A stretch of 55,900 nt of DNA from Noviherbaspirillum malthae (GTDB lineage: Bacteria > Pseudomonadota > Gammaproteobacteria > Burkholderiales > Burkholderiaceae_D). Under the pieces are notes generated by a model. That model saw nothing but the letters and a program-made list of their open reading frames with translations. It had not been told where the DNA came from and searched no databases. Position 1 is the stretch's first letter; each line of letters starts with the position of its first letter. The stretch covers positions 1 to 55,900 of the forward strand of contig NZ_JACYXF010000038.1 in assembly GCF_015352985.1 (NCBI RefSeq). The letters are read 5' to 3'. This document shows, piece after piece, positions 25,401 through 36,740 of this stretch. Made by a program: the position numbers and the translations under genes.

Positions 25401-26174
25401 ATGTTAAGTGTATTGACTGTACCGGCGTTCCAGGACAATTACTTGTGGCTGATTCACGATGGCGTAAACGCTGCAGTGGTCGACCCCGGGGACGCGACGC
25501 CGGTTCTCGACTGTCTGAACCGCCACGGCCTCGCCCTCGCTGCTATTCTACTGACACATCACCATGCTGACCATGTCGGCGGCGTCCCGCAATTGCTGGA
25601 GCGGTTTACCGTGCCGGTTTTTGGCCCGCGTCAAGAACCAATTCCTGCAATTACGTATCCTCTGGGCGAGGGCGACACCATCGTCGTCCCGAAACTGGGG
25701 CTTGAATTGCAGGTGCTGGATGTGCCGGGCCATACCCGCGGGCACATTGCCTATCATGCACCGAAAGAGTCGTGGCTGTTTTGCGGCGATACCCTGTTTG
25801 CCGGCGGCTGCGGCCGCTTGTTCGAAGGCACGCCGGAACAGATGGTGACTTCGCTGGGAAAGCTTGCCGCCCTGCCCGGCGATGTCAAGGTGTACTGCGC
25901 GCATGAATACACGCTGTCGAACCTGCGTTTCGCCCTTGAAGTCGAGCCTGGCAACGCTGCCTTGCAGACGCGCTTCTCCCGGGAACAGGCGAAGCGCGAC
26001 CGCAATGAACCGACCGTACCGTCGACCATTGCCATTGAAAAGGAAACCAATCCTTTTCTTCGTTATGCCGAACCCGCGATTGCCGACCGGTTGATGTCAA
26101 CCGGACATGTTTCCTCGAGGGAACCAATTGCCGTTTTCACTGCCCTAAGGCAGTGGAAAAATTCCTTCCGCTGA
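25401..26174 (+). CDS. gloB: Hydroxyacylglutathione hydrolase (glyoxalase II)
   Basis: This 257-residue metallo-beta-lactamase-fold enzyme hydrolyses S-lactoylglutathione to D-lactate and glutathione in methylglyoxal detoxification. The metal site THHHADHVGG, the later VPGHTRGHI and CGDTLFAGGCGRLFEGT are intact. The start MLSVLTVPAFQDNYLWLI is the standard N-terminus of GloB, so 25401 is firm. It is divergent from the methyltransferase gene. Confidence 0.96.
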   Translation: MLSVLTVPAFQDNYLWLIHDGVNAAVVDPGDATPVLDCLNRHGLALAAILLTHHHADHVGGVPQLLERFTVPVFGPRQEPIPAITYPLGEGDTIVVPKLGLELQVLDVPGHTRGHIAYHAPKESWLFCGDTLFAGGCGRLFEGTPEQMVTSLGKLAALPGDVKVYCAHEYTLSNLRFALEVEPGNAALQTRFSREQAKRDRNEPTVPSTIAIEKETNPFLRYAEPAIADRLMSTGHVSSREPIAVFTALRQWKNSFR

Positions 26175-26307
26175 AAACAACGCGGATCAGTTGTCAGAGT
26201 AGTATCGAATGACCGATAAATCTTGACGCAGGAAAACACCATTACGTAAACTCCGTCGATTCAACCGGGCGCCCAGGCTGCCCTTCATCAACAGCAAGTG
26301 AGGAACC

Positions 26308-27852
26308 ATGCATCCGCTGAAAAAAAGAACATCTCGTTTTGCAGCGCTTCTCCTCCTCGGCGCCCCGGTCGCCACCCTCGCAGCAGATCTTTCCCTCCCC
26401 CTCTACAACTGGTCGCAGGTTTCGTCAATGGAACGGCCCTACGATCCGAACGACCCCCTGATACAGATACTGTCGATGGAGGAAGTCGATGTCTGGGCTC
26501 GCATCCGCAAGGGTTTCGGCATTCCGGATCTGGACAATCCGCTGGTGGTCAGCCAGACGCAGTTTTACAGCTCGAAACCGGAATATTTCGTGCGCACCAC
26601 CACTCGCGCGTCGCGCTACTTGTTTCATGTCGTGCAGGAGCTCGAAAAGCGCAACATGCCCACCGAACTGGCGCTCCTGCCCTTCATCGAATCCTCGTTC
26701 AACCCGCTGGCGTATTCCACCGCGCATGCGGCCGGCATGTGGCAGTTCATTCCGTCGACCGGCCGCGACTTCAACCTGACGCAGAGCACGTTCAAGGATG
26801 AGCGGCGCAACGTGCTGGCTTCGACCGAAGCGGCGCTGACCTACCTGCAGAAGCTCTACGGCATGTTCGGCGACTGGCAGCTGGCGCTGGCCGCCTACAA
26901 CTGGGGTGAAGGTTCGGTGCAGCGTGCCATCAACAAGGCCCGCGCCGCCAACCAGCCCATCGATTTCAACAGCCTGTCGCAGTACATGCCGCTGGAAACC
27001 AAGAACTACGTTCCCAAGCTGCAGGCGGTGAAAAACATCATCGCCGCACCGGCCGACTACGGCATTGCCCTGCCGAAGGTGGACAACCAGCCTTACTTCG
27101 TCACCATCGGCAAGACGCGCGACATCGATATCAAGGTCGCGGCCCAGCTGGCCGAACTGTCCATCGACGAATTCAAGGCGCTCAATCCACAGTTCAACAA
27201 GCCCGTGATTGCCGGCAGTTCGGATACGCAAATTCTGCTTCCGCAGAGCAACGCGGAAAAATTCAAGTCCAACCTGGCGAAATGGGGCCGCGCGCTGTCA
27301 TCCTGGACCGCGCACAAGGTCACCAATGCCCGCGAGCGCATCGAATCGATTGCCTCCAAGTTCGGCACCACGCCCGAGGTCCTCCGCGAGGTCAACAATA
27401 TTCCGCCGAAGATGGTGGTCAAGGCGGGTTCGACCCTGCTCGTGCCGAAACCGGAACATGCGCCTGAAAAGGATATCGCTCCGGAACTCGTGGAGTCGGC
27501 AACCCTGATCACCGCGCCCGACATCCCGGAAACGCGGCGCATCTGGGTCAAGGTGGGCAAGAAGGACACGCTGACCGCCATTGCGCAGCGCAACCACGTC
27601 AGCGTCGCGCAAATCAAGGACTGGAACGACCTCAAGCAGGACAAGGTTGCTGCCGGCACGACGCTGAAGCTGGAAGTGCCGAACCGGCCGGCTCCGGCCC
27701 GCAAGGCTGCGCCGGCTTCGTCGCCGACAAGGCAGGCCGCTCAGAAGGCCCCTGTACGGCAGGCGGCACGCCAGGCGCCGGCTTATCGCAAGGCGTCGCC
27801 CGCCCCGCCGCGCAAGACCGTCGCCAGCAATACGAAGAAGAAATCCGGCTGA
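26308..27852 (+). CDS. mltD: Membrane-bound lytic transglycosylase D-like, with LysM repeats
   Basis: This 514-residue murein transglycosylase has an export signal (residues 1-26), an SLT domain with ALLPFIESSFNPLAYS (catalytic Glu) and AAGMWQFIPSTGRDFNL, and two LysM peptidoglycan-binding modules toward the C-terminus. It ends in a Pro/Ala/Lys-rich tail of about 45 residues. It cuts glycan strands during cell-wall turnover. It stands alone, with a bidirectional terminator directly downstream. Confidence 0.93.
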   Translation: MHPLKKRTSRFAALLLLGAPVATLAADLSLPLYNWSQVSSMERPYDPNDPLIQILSMEEVDVWARIRKGFGIPDLDNPLVVSQTQFYSSKPEYFVRTTTRASRYLFHVVQELEKRNMPTELALLPFIESSFNPLAYSTAHAAGMWQFIPSTGRDFNLTQSTFKDERRNVLASTEAALTYLQKLYGMFGDWQLALAAYNWGEGSVQRAINKARAANQPIDFNSLSQYMPLETKNYVPKLQAVKNIIAAPADYGIALPKVDNQPYFVTIGKTRDIDIKVAAQLAELSIDEFKALNPQFNKPVIAGSSDTQILLPQSNAEKFKSNLAKWGRALSSWTAHKVTNARERIESIASKFGTTPEVLREVNNIPPKMVVKAGSTLLVPKPEHAPEKDIAPELVESATLITAPDIPETRRIWVKVGKKDTLTAIAQRNHVSVAQIKDWNDLKQDKVAAGTTLKLEVPNRPAPARKAAPASSPTRQAAQKAPVRQAARQAPAYRKASPAPPRKTVASNTKKKSG

Positions 27853-27873
27853 GCCGAAACACTACTCGTCATC

Positions 27874-27907
27874 AAAATGCAGGCCTCGTTCCGACGCCTG
27901 CATTTTT
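27874..27907. terminator. Bidirectional terminator between mltD-like and yejF
   Basis: ATGCAGGC and GCCTGCAT form an eight-base stem with AAAA to the left and TTTTT to the right. It serves the two convergent genes on both sides. Confidence 0.85.
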
Positions 27908-27939
27908 GTTTCAGGCATCAGGTATCAGCTTGTTAGCCC

Positions 27940-29555
<1,616 letters not shown>

Positions 29556-29559
<4 letters not shown>

Positions 29560-30599
29560 GCCTTCCTCCGCACGTCCATCGCATTGCGCAGCGCATCGCC
29601 GATATTGGTCAGCAGCAGCAGGGTCATCGTCAGCACGACAAAGGTCGACAGCGCGATCCACCACGCATCCAGGTTGTTCTTGCCCTGCGCCAGCAGTTCG
29701 CCGAGGCTGGGCGTGGACGGCGGCACGCCCAGTCCGAGGAAGTCCAGGCTGGTCAGCGCGAGAATCGCCGCGCTCATGCGGAAAGGCAGGAAGGTGATCA
29801 CCGGCGTCATGCTGTTGGGCAGCACATGGCGCCAGATGATCTGTCCGTTCGACAGGCCGAGCGCACGGGCGGCCTGCACGTATTCGAGATTGCGGTTGCG
29901 CAGGAAATCGGCGCGCACGTAATCGGACAGGCCCATCCAGCCGAACAGCGAGAGCAGGACCAGCAGCAGCCCCAGGCTTGGCTGGAAGATCGAGGCGAAG
30001 ATGATCAGCAGGTAAAGCTCGGGCATGGAGCCCCAGATTTCCATGAAGCGCTGGAACAGCAGATCGGTCTTGCCGGCGAAATAGCCCTGGATCGCGCCGG
30101 TAATGAGGCCGAGGATCACGCCGGTGATCGTCAATGCCAGCCCGAACAGGACAGACACGCGGAAACCGTACAGCAGCCGTGCAAACACATCGCGCCCTCG
30201 GTCGTCGGTCCCGATCCAGTTGTCGGCAGACGGCGGCGCCGGGTTGGGCGACTTCGCGAAATAATTGAGCGTGTCGAAACGGTAGCGGTTGATGGGATAG
30301 ATCGCCCAGTTGCCGTCCTTCTCGAACTGGTCGCGGATGAAGGGATCGAGAAAGTCGGCCGGCGTGTCGAAATCGCCGCCGAAGACCTTTTCCGAATAGT
30401 CGGTCAGGATCGGAAACATGGTCTGGCCGTTGTAGCGCACCACCAGCGGCCGGTCGTTCGAGATCACTTCGGCCAGCAGGCTGATCACGAACAGGATGGC
30501 GAAGAGGATGAGGCTGACGTAGCCGCGGCGGTTCTGCTTGAAGCGCAGCCAGACGCGCTTCCATGGAGAGGCGGAGGAAATCGGCTTGTTCGGAGTCAT
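29556..30599 (-). CDS. yejE: Peptide ABC transporter permease YejE-type
   Basis: This 347-residue inner-membrane permease has about six helices and the binding-protein-dependent loop near residues 220-240 (YVQAARALGLSNGQIIWRHV). The first helix is followed by a long periplasmic loop (about 50-140), typical of YejE/DppC. Its ATG at 30599 overlaps the yejB stop (ATGA), so translation is coupled. Confidence 0.95.
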
Positions 30600-31657
30600 C
30601 GGCTCAGGCTTTCGAATTGCACGCGCGGATCGGCCCACACATAAAGAAGATCGCCGATCAGCTTGACCGCCAGGCCGATCAGGGTGAACAGGTAAAGCGT
30701 TCCCATGACCACAGGATAATCGCGGCGGATCACCGACTCATAGGACAGCAGGCCGAGGCCGTCGAGCGAGAACAGGGTTTCGATCAGCAGGCTGCCGGTG
30801 AAGAAGGCGCCGATGAAGGCGGCCGGGAAGCCGGTGACGAGCGGGATCAGCGCATTGCGGAACACATGCTTGTACAGCACGGTCTTCTCGCTCAGGCCCT
30901 TGGCGCGCGCGGTCAGCACATACTGCTTGCGGATCTCTTCGAGAAAGGTGTTCTTGGTCAGCAGCGTCATCACTGCGAATGAACCCGCGACCGATGCCGC
31001 GACCGGCAGCGTGATGTGCCACAGGTAGTCGAGCACCTTGCCCGTCAGCGACAGCTGTTCCCAGTTGTCGGAGGTCAGTCCGCGCAGCGGGAACCATTGG
31101 ACGAAGCTGCCGCCGCCGAACATCACCAGCAGGAACACGCCGAGCACGAAGCCGGGGATCGAATAGCCGATCAGCACCGCGATGCTGGTGGCGACGTCGA
31201 AACGGCTGCCTTCGCGCACCGCCTTGGCGATGCCCAATGGCAGCGAGATGAAATAGGTGAGGAAGAAGGTCCACAGCCCCAGGCTGATCGATACCGGCAT
31301 CTTGGATTTCACCAGGTTCCACACATCCATGTGATGGTAGAAGCTCTGCCCGAGATCGAAGGTGAGAAAGCCCTTCACCATCTGGCCGAAGCGTTCCAGC
31401 GGCGGCTTGTCGAATCCGTACAGCGCCTGGATTTCCTTGACCCGCTCCGCATCCACGCCCTGCCGGCCGCGATATTCGGAACCGCCTCCGCCGCCGACCT
31501 CGCCGGCGCCGACCTGCCCTTTCTTCAATTCCATCAGCGCCTGCTCGACCGGCCCTCCCGGCACGAACTGGATCACCGCGAAGGTGATGGCAATGACGCC
31601 GAACAGCGTCGGAATCATCAGCAGGATGCGCTTTGCTATATAAGACCAGATATTCAT
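30596..31657 (-). CDS. yejB: Peptide ABC transporter permease YejB-type
   Basis: This 353-residue permease partners YejE. It begins MNIWSYIAKRILLMIPTLFG, the usual first helix, and has the EAA-type loop YVLTARAKGLSEKTVLYKHV. A Gly-rich insertion (GAGEVGGGGGSEYRG) in the first periplasmic loop occurs in YejB proteins. It follows yejA by three bases. Confidence 0.95.
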   Translation of the reverse strand: MNIWSYIAKRILLMIPTLFGVIAITFAVIQFVPGGPVEQALMELKKGQVGAGEVGGGGGSEYRGRQGVDAERVKEIQALYGFDKPPLERFGQMVKGFLTFDLGQSFYHHMDVWNLVKSKMPVSISLGLWTFFLTYFISLPLGIAKAVREGSRFDVATSIAVLIGYSIPGFVLGVFLLVMFGGGSFVQWFPLRGLTSDNWEQLSLTGKVLDYLWHITLPVAASVAGSFAVMTLLTKNTFLEEIRKQYVLTARAKGLSEKTVLYKHVFRNALIPLVTGFPAAFIGAFFTGSLLIETLFSLDGLGLLSYESVIRRDYPVVMGTLYLFTLIGLAVKLIGDLLYVWADPRVQFESLSR

Positions 31658-31660
31658 CTC

Positions 31661-33460
31661 TTACCTCGGCTTCTGCTGCCACCAGCTCGATATCACGTAG
31701 GGATCCGCCGCATAGTACAGTGGCATCTTCTCGGGAATGCCGAAGCGGCTGCGGTAGGCGACCCTGTGCGTCGACGAGAACCAGTGCGGCACGACGATAT
31801 ATTTGTGCAGCAGCACCCGGTCGAGCGCACGGGCAGCGGCCACCAGTTCCTTGCGCGAACCTGCCGCCACCAGGTTGGCGACGAGTTTGTCGACCACCGG
31901 GTCCTTCAGGCCCCAGGCATTGTTCGAGCCCTTTTCATCGGCCGCCTTGGAGCCGAAGGTGTCGAACATCTCATTGCCGGGGCTGGTGGTATCCGGGAAA
32001 CGGATGCTGGTCATGTCGAAGTCGAACTCTTCCATCCGCTTCTGCACCAGCGCATAGTCGGCGGTGCGCTGGTTGACCTGGATGCCGAGCTTATGCAGGT
32101 TGCGGATATAGACGCTGATGATGCGCGACAGCGCGGACTGGTCATCAAGGATTTCGAAGGTGAACACTTCGCCCTTGGCATTGCGCAGCGCGCCGTCGCG
32201 ATACTCCCATCCGGCCTGCCTGAACAGTTCGCGCGCCTGCAGCAGGTTGGCGCGCAGCGAGTTGGGCGGATCGGTGCGCGGCTGCACCGGCGCCGGGCCG
32301 AATACCTTCGGGTCGAGCTGGTCGCGCAGCGGCTCCAGCAGTTTCAGCTCCTCTTCGGACGGCGTGCCGGTCGCCGCCAGTTCGCTGTTGTTGAAATAGG
32401 AGTAAATGCGCTTGTACTGGTTGTAGAACAGCTGCTGGTTCATCCACTCGTAGTCGAGCGCGAGGCCGAGCGCCTGGCGCACGCGGATGTCGGTGAACTG
32501 GCCGCGCCGCAGATTCATCACGAAGCCCTGCATGCCGGCCGCATTCGAATGCTGCAGCTCGCGCTTGACGATTTCGCCGCTCGTGAATTTCGGCCCGATG
32601 TAGCTGCGCGCCCAGTTCTTTGCGCTGTACTCGACCACCACGTCGAATTCGCCTGCCTTGAAGGCTTCCAGGCGTGCCACATCGTCCTTGTAGAAGCGGT
32701 AGATGATGCGGCCGAAATTGTACATGCCCTTGCGCGACGGCACCTCGTTGCCCCAGTAGCTGGGATCGCGCTTGTAGATGATCGAGCGGCCGACGTCGTA
32801 GCGGTCGATCAGGTAGGGGCCGGTCGCGATCGGCGGCTCGAGCTGTATCTTGTCGAAGGAGGTCTTCGCACCCCACTTGCGGGAAAACACGGGCACCCCG
32901 CCGACGATCAGCGGCAGCTCGCGGTTGAGCGCCTTGAAATCGAAGCGCACCGTGCGCTCGTCCACCACCACGCATTCCTTGACGTCGGCGAATACCGACT
33001 TGAACTGCGGCGCGCCCTTGGCCAGCAGGGTGTCGTAGGAATGCTTGACGTCGGCCGCGGTCACCGGGTCGCCGTTGTTGAATTTCGCCTTCGGGTTCAG
33101 CCTGAAGGTCATCGACATTCGGTCCGCGGCGAGTTCCATGTCTTCCGCCAGCAGGCCGTACATGGTGGCGGTTTCATCGGCCGAACTGGTGGCCAGCGTC
33201 TCGAACATCAGGTTGGAAACGCCGGCGGCCGCAACGCCCTTCATCGAATACGGATTGAACTTGTCGAAGCTGGTCCGCCGGTCGGGATTGGCGAGATAGA
33301 GCTCTCCCCCGCGCGGCGCATCCGGATTCACATAGTCGAAATTCTTGAATCCCGCCGGGTATTTGGGCGTGTCGTAGAGGGAAAAAGCATGGGCGGCATG
33401 GCTGCTGCCGCTGTAGGGAACGGAGATGCCGAACAGGATGGAGAGGAGTAATTTGCGCAT
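31661..33460 (-). CDS. yejA: Peptide-binding protein YejA-type
   Basis: This protein of about 599 residues is the periplasmic binding component of the YejABEF importer. The signal peptide MRKLLLSILFGISVP... is cleaved after residue 22 or so. The family 5 solute-binding core starts with FSLYDTPKYPAGFKNFDYVN and includes the RQALGLALDYEWMN segment. I chose the ATG at 33460 for the clean signal peptide; an earlier ATG at 33493 adds 11 residues. It leads the four-gene operon. Confidence 0.93.
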   Translation of the reverse strand: MRKLLLSILFGISVPYSGSSHAAHAFSLYDTPKYPAGFKNFDYVNPDAPRGGELYLANPDRRTSFDKFNPYSMKGVAAAGVSNLMFETLATSSADETATMYGLLAEDMELAADRMSMTFRLNPKAKFNNGDPVTAADVKHSYDTLLAKGAPQFKSVFADVKECVVVDERTVRFDFKALNRELPLIVGGVPVFSRKWGAKTSFDKIQLEPPIATGPYLIDRYDVGRSIIYKRDPSYWGNEVPSRKGMYNFGRIIYRFYKDDVARLEAFKAGEFDVVVEYSAKNWARSYIGPKFTSGEIVKRELQHSNAAGMQGFVMNLRRGQFTDIRVRQALGLALDYEWMNQQLFYNQYKRIYSYFNNSELAATGTPSEEELKLLEPLRDQLDPKVFGPAPVQPRTDPPNSLRANLLQARELFRQAGWEYRDGALRNAKGEVFTFEILDDQSALSRIISVYIRNLHKLGIQVNQRTADYALVQKRMEEFDFDMTSIRFPDTTSPGNEMFDTFGSKAADEKGSNNAWGLKDPVVDKLVANLVAAGSRKELVAAARALDRVLLHKYIVVPHWFSSTHRVAYRSRFGIPEKMPLYYAADPYVISSWWQQKPR

Positions 33461-33800
33461 TCGCCTGGTTATAGAGGTCGGTTCAGCGTGCATGTGACCG
33501 GGGTATTGTACCGAAAGGCATTTCCTGGAACCGGTTTTGCCCGCCAATTGCAGCAACTTGCCATACGTTAACGGAATTTTGGGCTTGCGGCATGCGCAAA
33601 ATTAAGTCCGTTTGATTTCCACCAGACTCTTCCGCATTCCCGATAGTTCGCCGAAAGTTGCTCCGCGGTCCAAGTCTCCCTACAATCTTGCGAATTCAAA
33701 AAATCGGCGGTCGCACCCGACAGGCTTTGCACACGATGGCGTTGCACAGGTTTGCCAGGACGGGCGGCGTAAAATACGACAAACTCAACTGGAGTCTCCC

Positions 33801-34595
33801 ATGGCATTCCTGCAAGGCAAAAAAATCCTGATCACCGGCCTATTATCGAACCGTTCCATCGCCTACGGCATCGCCCAGGCCTGCAAGCGCGAAGGCGCCG
33901 AACTCGCCTTTACCTATGTCGGTGACCGCTTCAAGGACCGCATCACCGAATTCGCCAAGGAATTCGGCAGCGAACTCGTCTTCGACTGCGACGTCGGCAG
34001 CGACGAGCAGATCAATGCGCTGTTCGCCGACCTCGGCAAGTCCTGGAGCCAGCTCGACGGCCTCGTGCATGCGATCGGCTTCGCGCCGCGCGAAGCGATT
34101 GCCGGCGATTTCCTCGACGGTCTCTCCCGCGAGAACTTCCGCATTGCCCACGACATCTCGGCCTACAGCTTTCCTGCAATGGCCAAGGCGGCGCTGCCTA
34201 TGCTGAGCAGCAATTCGGCCTTGCTCACCCTGAGCTACCTCGGCTCGATCCGCGCCCTGCCCAACTACAACACTATGGGTCTTGCGAAAGCATCGCTCGA
34301 AGCCAGCGTACGCTATCTGGCGGAGTCGCTGGGCCAAAAAGGCGTTCGCGTGAACGGCATTTCCGCCGGCCCGATCAAGACGCTCGCAGCCAGCGGCATC
34401 AAGGACTTCGGCAAGATCCTCAACTTCGTGAAAACGCATGCGCCGCTGCGCCGCAACGTCACCATCGAGGATGTGGGCAATACCGCCGCCTTCCTGCTGT
34501 CGGATCTCGCAGGCGGCATTACCGGCGAAATCACTTATGTCGACGGCGGCTTCTCGCACGTGGTTGGCGGCATTGCGGAGCCGGGCGACGCATAA
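33801..34595 (+). CDS. fabI: Enoyl-ACP reductase (NADH)
   Basis: This 264-residue short-chain-dehydrogenase-like enzyme performs the last step of each fatty-acid elongation cycle. The start MAFLQGKKILITGLLSNRSI carries the FabI-type cofactor loop, and the catalytic Tyr and Lys are in YNTMGLAKASLEAS. ISAGPIKTLAASGI is the substrate loop. GGAGTC precedes the ATG; the longer frame upstream is not supported. It is divergent from the yej operon. Confidence 0.96.
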   Translation: MAFLQGKKILITGLLSNRSIAYGIAQACKREGAELAFTYVGDRFKDRITEFAKEFGSELVFDCDVGSDEQINALFADLGKSWSQLDGLVHAIGFAPREAIAGDFLDGLSRENFRIAHDISAYSFPAMAKAALPMLSSNSALLTLSYLGSIRALPNYNTMGLAKASLEASVRYLAESLGQKGVRVNGISAGPIKTLAASGIKDFGKILNFVKTHAPLRRNVTIEDVGNTAAFLLSDLAGGITGEITYVDGGFSHVVGGIAEPGDA

Positions 34596-35024
34596 TCGGC
34601 GGACGCCTGTACTGTTCACCGAAGCGAAGCGCTGCTCTTTATCCCCTTTAAATCAGCGCTTCCGCCTCAACATGCCATTAAATCCGGGAAGTTGAACAAG
34701 GTCTTGCATTAAGGCATCGCACCGCCGATATCTTTGTGCAGTGCCGAAATTTCTCAGGCAAGGGACGGCATTCCTCTGTATAATGCGTCCCTGTGTTTGC
34801 TACAGGCAGACACGTCGCAGCACCGCAACCCTTTAGCAATAACCATAAAGCCCTCCCGCCTCTGGTGTCGCCCTATTAGACACCGTCCCGGCGCAAAGCT
34901 TTTGTGCCGAAATTTCTCAGAACCCATTTCTCAGCTGTTTCGTTGGTTGGCGTTGCCTTTTCAAATACGTTCGCGAGCTCGTTACGAGTGTGGTCGCGGC
35001 GTTGATTTTTAAGAAAGAAACACA
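34596..35024 (+). promoter_or_regulatory. Long leader region of the DEAD-box helicase gene
   Basis: This 429-base gap has no gene. A TATAAT at 34779-34784 without a good -35 box could start a leader of about 230 bases. A 17-base direct repeat, GTGCCGAAATTTCTCAG, occurs at 34741-34757 and 34904-34920, and TTTCTCAG recurs at 34926-34933. A GGTGTC/GACACC hairpin lies at 34864-34884. Long structured leaders are typical of cold-induced helicase mRNAs. Confidence 0.45.
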
Positions 35025-36422
35025 ATGACTTTTGAAGCACTAGGCCTGCATTCGTCCATTCTCAAAGCACTGACCGAAGCCGGCTATACCAAACCTACTC
35101 CCGTCCAGGAGCAGGCGGTACCCGCAGCGATGCAAAACCGTGACTTGCTGGTCTCTTCCCAGACCGGCTCCGGCAAGACCGCTGCCTTCATGCTGCCGGC
35201 GCTGCACAAGTTCGCCGAAGCCGAACAGAATTTCCAGCCCGGCGCCAAGACGCCCAACCAGGAACGCCAGTCTGCCCGTTCGCGCGGCGAGCGTCCCCGC
35301 TTCCAGCCTGCACAGCCGAAGATGCTGGTGCTGACGCCGACCCGCGAACTCGCGCTGCAAGTGACCACCGCAACCACCAAGTACGGCGCCAACCTGCGCC
35401 GCGTGCGCGCCGTATCCATTCTCGGCGGCATGCCGTATCCGAAACAGATGCAGCTGCTGTCGCGCAATCCGGAAATCCTGGTGGCGACACCCGGCCGCCT
35501 GATCGACCACATGGAGTCGGGCAAGATCAACTTCTCGCAGCTGGAAATGCTGGTGCTGGACGAAGCCGACCGCATGCTGGACATGGGATTCATCGAGGAC
35601 ATCGAAAAGATCGTGGCAGCAACGCCGGAAACCCGCCAGACCATGCTGTTCTCGGCAACGCTCGACGGCGTGGTCGGCAACATGGCCAAGCGCATCACCC
35701 GTGACCCGCTGGTCATCCAGATCGCCAGCATGGGCAACAAGCATGAGAACATCCAGCAGCGCGTGCATTTCGTCGACGACCTCTCGCACAAGAACCGCCT
35801 GCTCGACCACCTGCTGCGCGATACCACCCTCGACCAGGCGGTCGTCTTCACCGCAACCAAGCGTGACGCCGACACCATCGCCGACCGTCTGAACATCGCC
35901 GGTTTCGCGGCTGCCGCCCTGCACGGCGACATGCATCAGGGTGCGCGCAACCGCACGCTCGACGCGCTGCGCCGCGGCCAGGTGCGCGTGCTCGTGGCAA
36001 CCGACGTGGCTGCGCGCGGCATCGACGTGCCGGGTATCACTCACGTGGTGAACTACGACCTGCCGAAGTTCCCGGAAGACTACGTGCACCGCATCGGCCG
36101 TACCGGCCGCGCAGGACGCAACGGCCTGGCGATCTCGCTGGTCAATCATGCGGAAAACATCAACATCAAGCGCATCGAGCGCTTCACCAAGCAGCTGATC
36201 CCGGTGGATGTGATCGAAGGCTTCGAGCCGAAGAAGTCCGCACCCGCACCGCGTTCGGCCCGCAAGCCGGGCGGCTGGAAGCCGGGCGACGGCCGCGGCG
36301 GCAAGCCGGGTCAGCGCAGCTTCAGCAAGCCGGGCGCACCGCGCAAGGAAGGCGGCGGCTTTGGCGGCAAGTCTTCGCGCTTTGCGGGCGATGGCAATCG
36401 CCGGTCGTTTGGTGATCGCTAA
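35025..36422 (+). CDS. rhlE: DEAD-box RNA helicase, RhlE-type
   Basis: This 465-residue ATP-dependent helicase remodels RNA in ribosome assembly and decay. The motifs are in order: Q motif (GYTKPTPVQEQAVP), SQTGSGKTAAF, PTRELALQ, DEADRMLDMGF, SAT, and HRIGRTGRAGR. An insertion of about 35 basic residues lies between motifs I and Ia. The last 75 residues are a Lys/Gly/Pro-Arg tail that binds RNA. A long repeat-containing leader precedes it. Confidence 0.94.
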   Translation: MTFEALGLHSSILKALTEAGYTKPTPVQEQAVPAAMQNRDLLVSSQTGSGKTAAFMLPALHKFAEAEQNFQPGAKTPNQERQSARSRGERPRFQPAQPKMLVLTPTRELALQVTTATTKYGANLRRVRAVSILGGMPYPKQMQLLSRNPEILVATPGRLIDHMESGKINFSQLEMLVLDEADRMLDMGFIEDIEKIVAATPETRQTMLFSATLDGVVGNMAKRITRDPLVIQIASMGNKHENIQQRVHFVDDLSHKNRLLDHLLRDTTLDQAVVFTATKRDADTIADRLNIAGFAAAALHGDMHQGARNRTLDALRRGQVRVLVATDVAARGIDVPGITHVVNYDLPKFPEDYVHRIGRTGRAGRNGLAISLVNHAENINIKRIERFTKQLIPVDVIEGFEPKKSAPAPRSARKPGGWKPGDGRGGKPGQRSFSKPGAPRKEGGGFGGKSSRFAGDGNRRSFGDR

Positions 36423-36465
36423 GAAACTGGGTTGAGCAGTTTAAATTGACTGCATGACGTTACCT

Positions 36466-36575
36466 CCCTTCTCCCGCAAGCGGGAGAAGGGTTGGGGATG
36501 AGGGAGTTTGCACAGCCTCCTTTGGTCTTGGCAATTCCCCTCACCCCTGCCCCTCTCCCGCCTGCGGGAGAGGGG
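36466..36575. repeat. Pair of REP-like palindromes in inverted orientation
   Basis: The first palindrome (36466-36491) is a perfect 12-base stem CCCTTCTCCCGC with a two-base loop; the second (36550-36575) is CCCCTCTCCCGC with a two-base loop. The flanks GGGTTGGGGATGAGGG and CCCCTCACCCC show the two copies face each other, as in BIME elements. Confidence 0.75.
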
Positions 36576-36680
36576 TGTACTCTCCGTAGCAACCAGCACC
36601 AAAGTACCTGCCTAGTCCGTTTTGACTGAAACTGTCAAAACACTGATTTCTGCATAAGCGAGATTTCGCATCGAGACCCT

Positions 36681-36709
36681 AAACCGCCCTTGAACCGGGC
36701 GGTTTTTTT
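36681..36709 (+). terminator. Terminator downstream of rhlE
   Basis: AACCGCCC and GGGCGGTT form an eight-base stem with a seven-base loop, followed by a run of T. It lies about 260 bases after rhlE and 32 before the end of the convergent EgtB-like gene. Confidence 0.7.
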
Positions 36710-36740
36710 ACCCCTGCATTCTCCTTACGCTGCACAGCCC

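Noticed and set aside
29560..30564. N-terminal extension of the yejF frame
   Set aside because: It is the out-of-frame shadow of yejE and is Arg/Pro-rich; the ABC domain begins at 29559 with an ATGA overlap.
36466..36575. Short CRISPR-like array
   Set aside because: Only two palindromes in opposite orientation and without regular spacers; a REP/BIME pair fits better.
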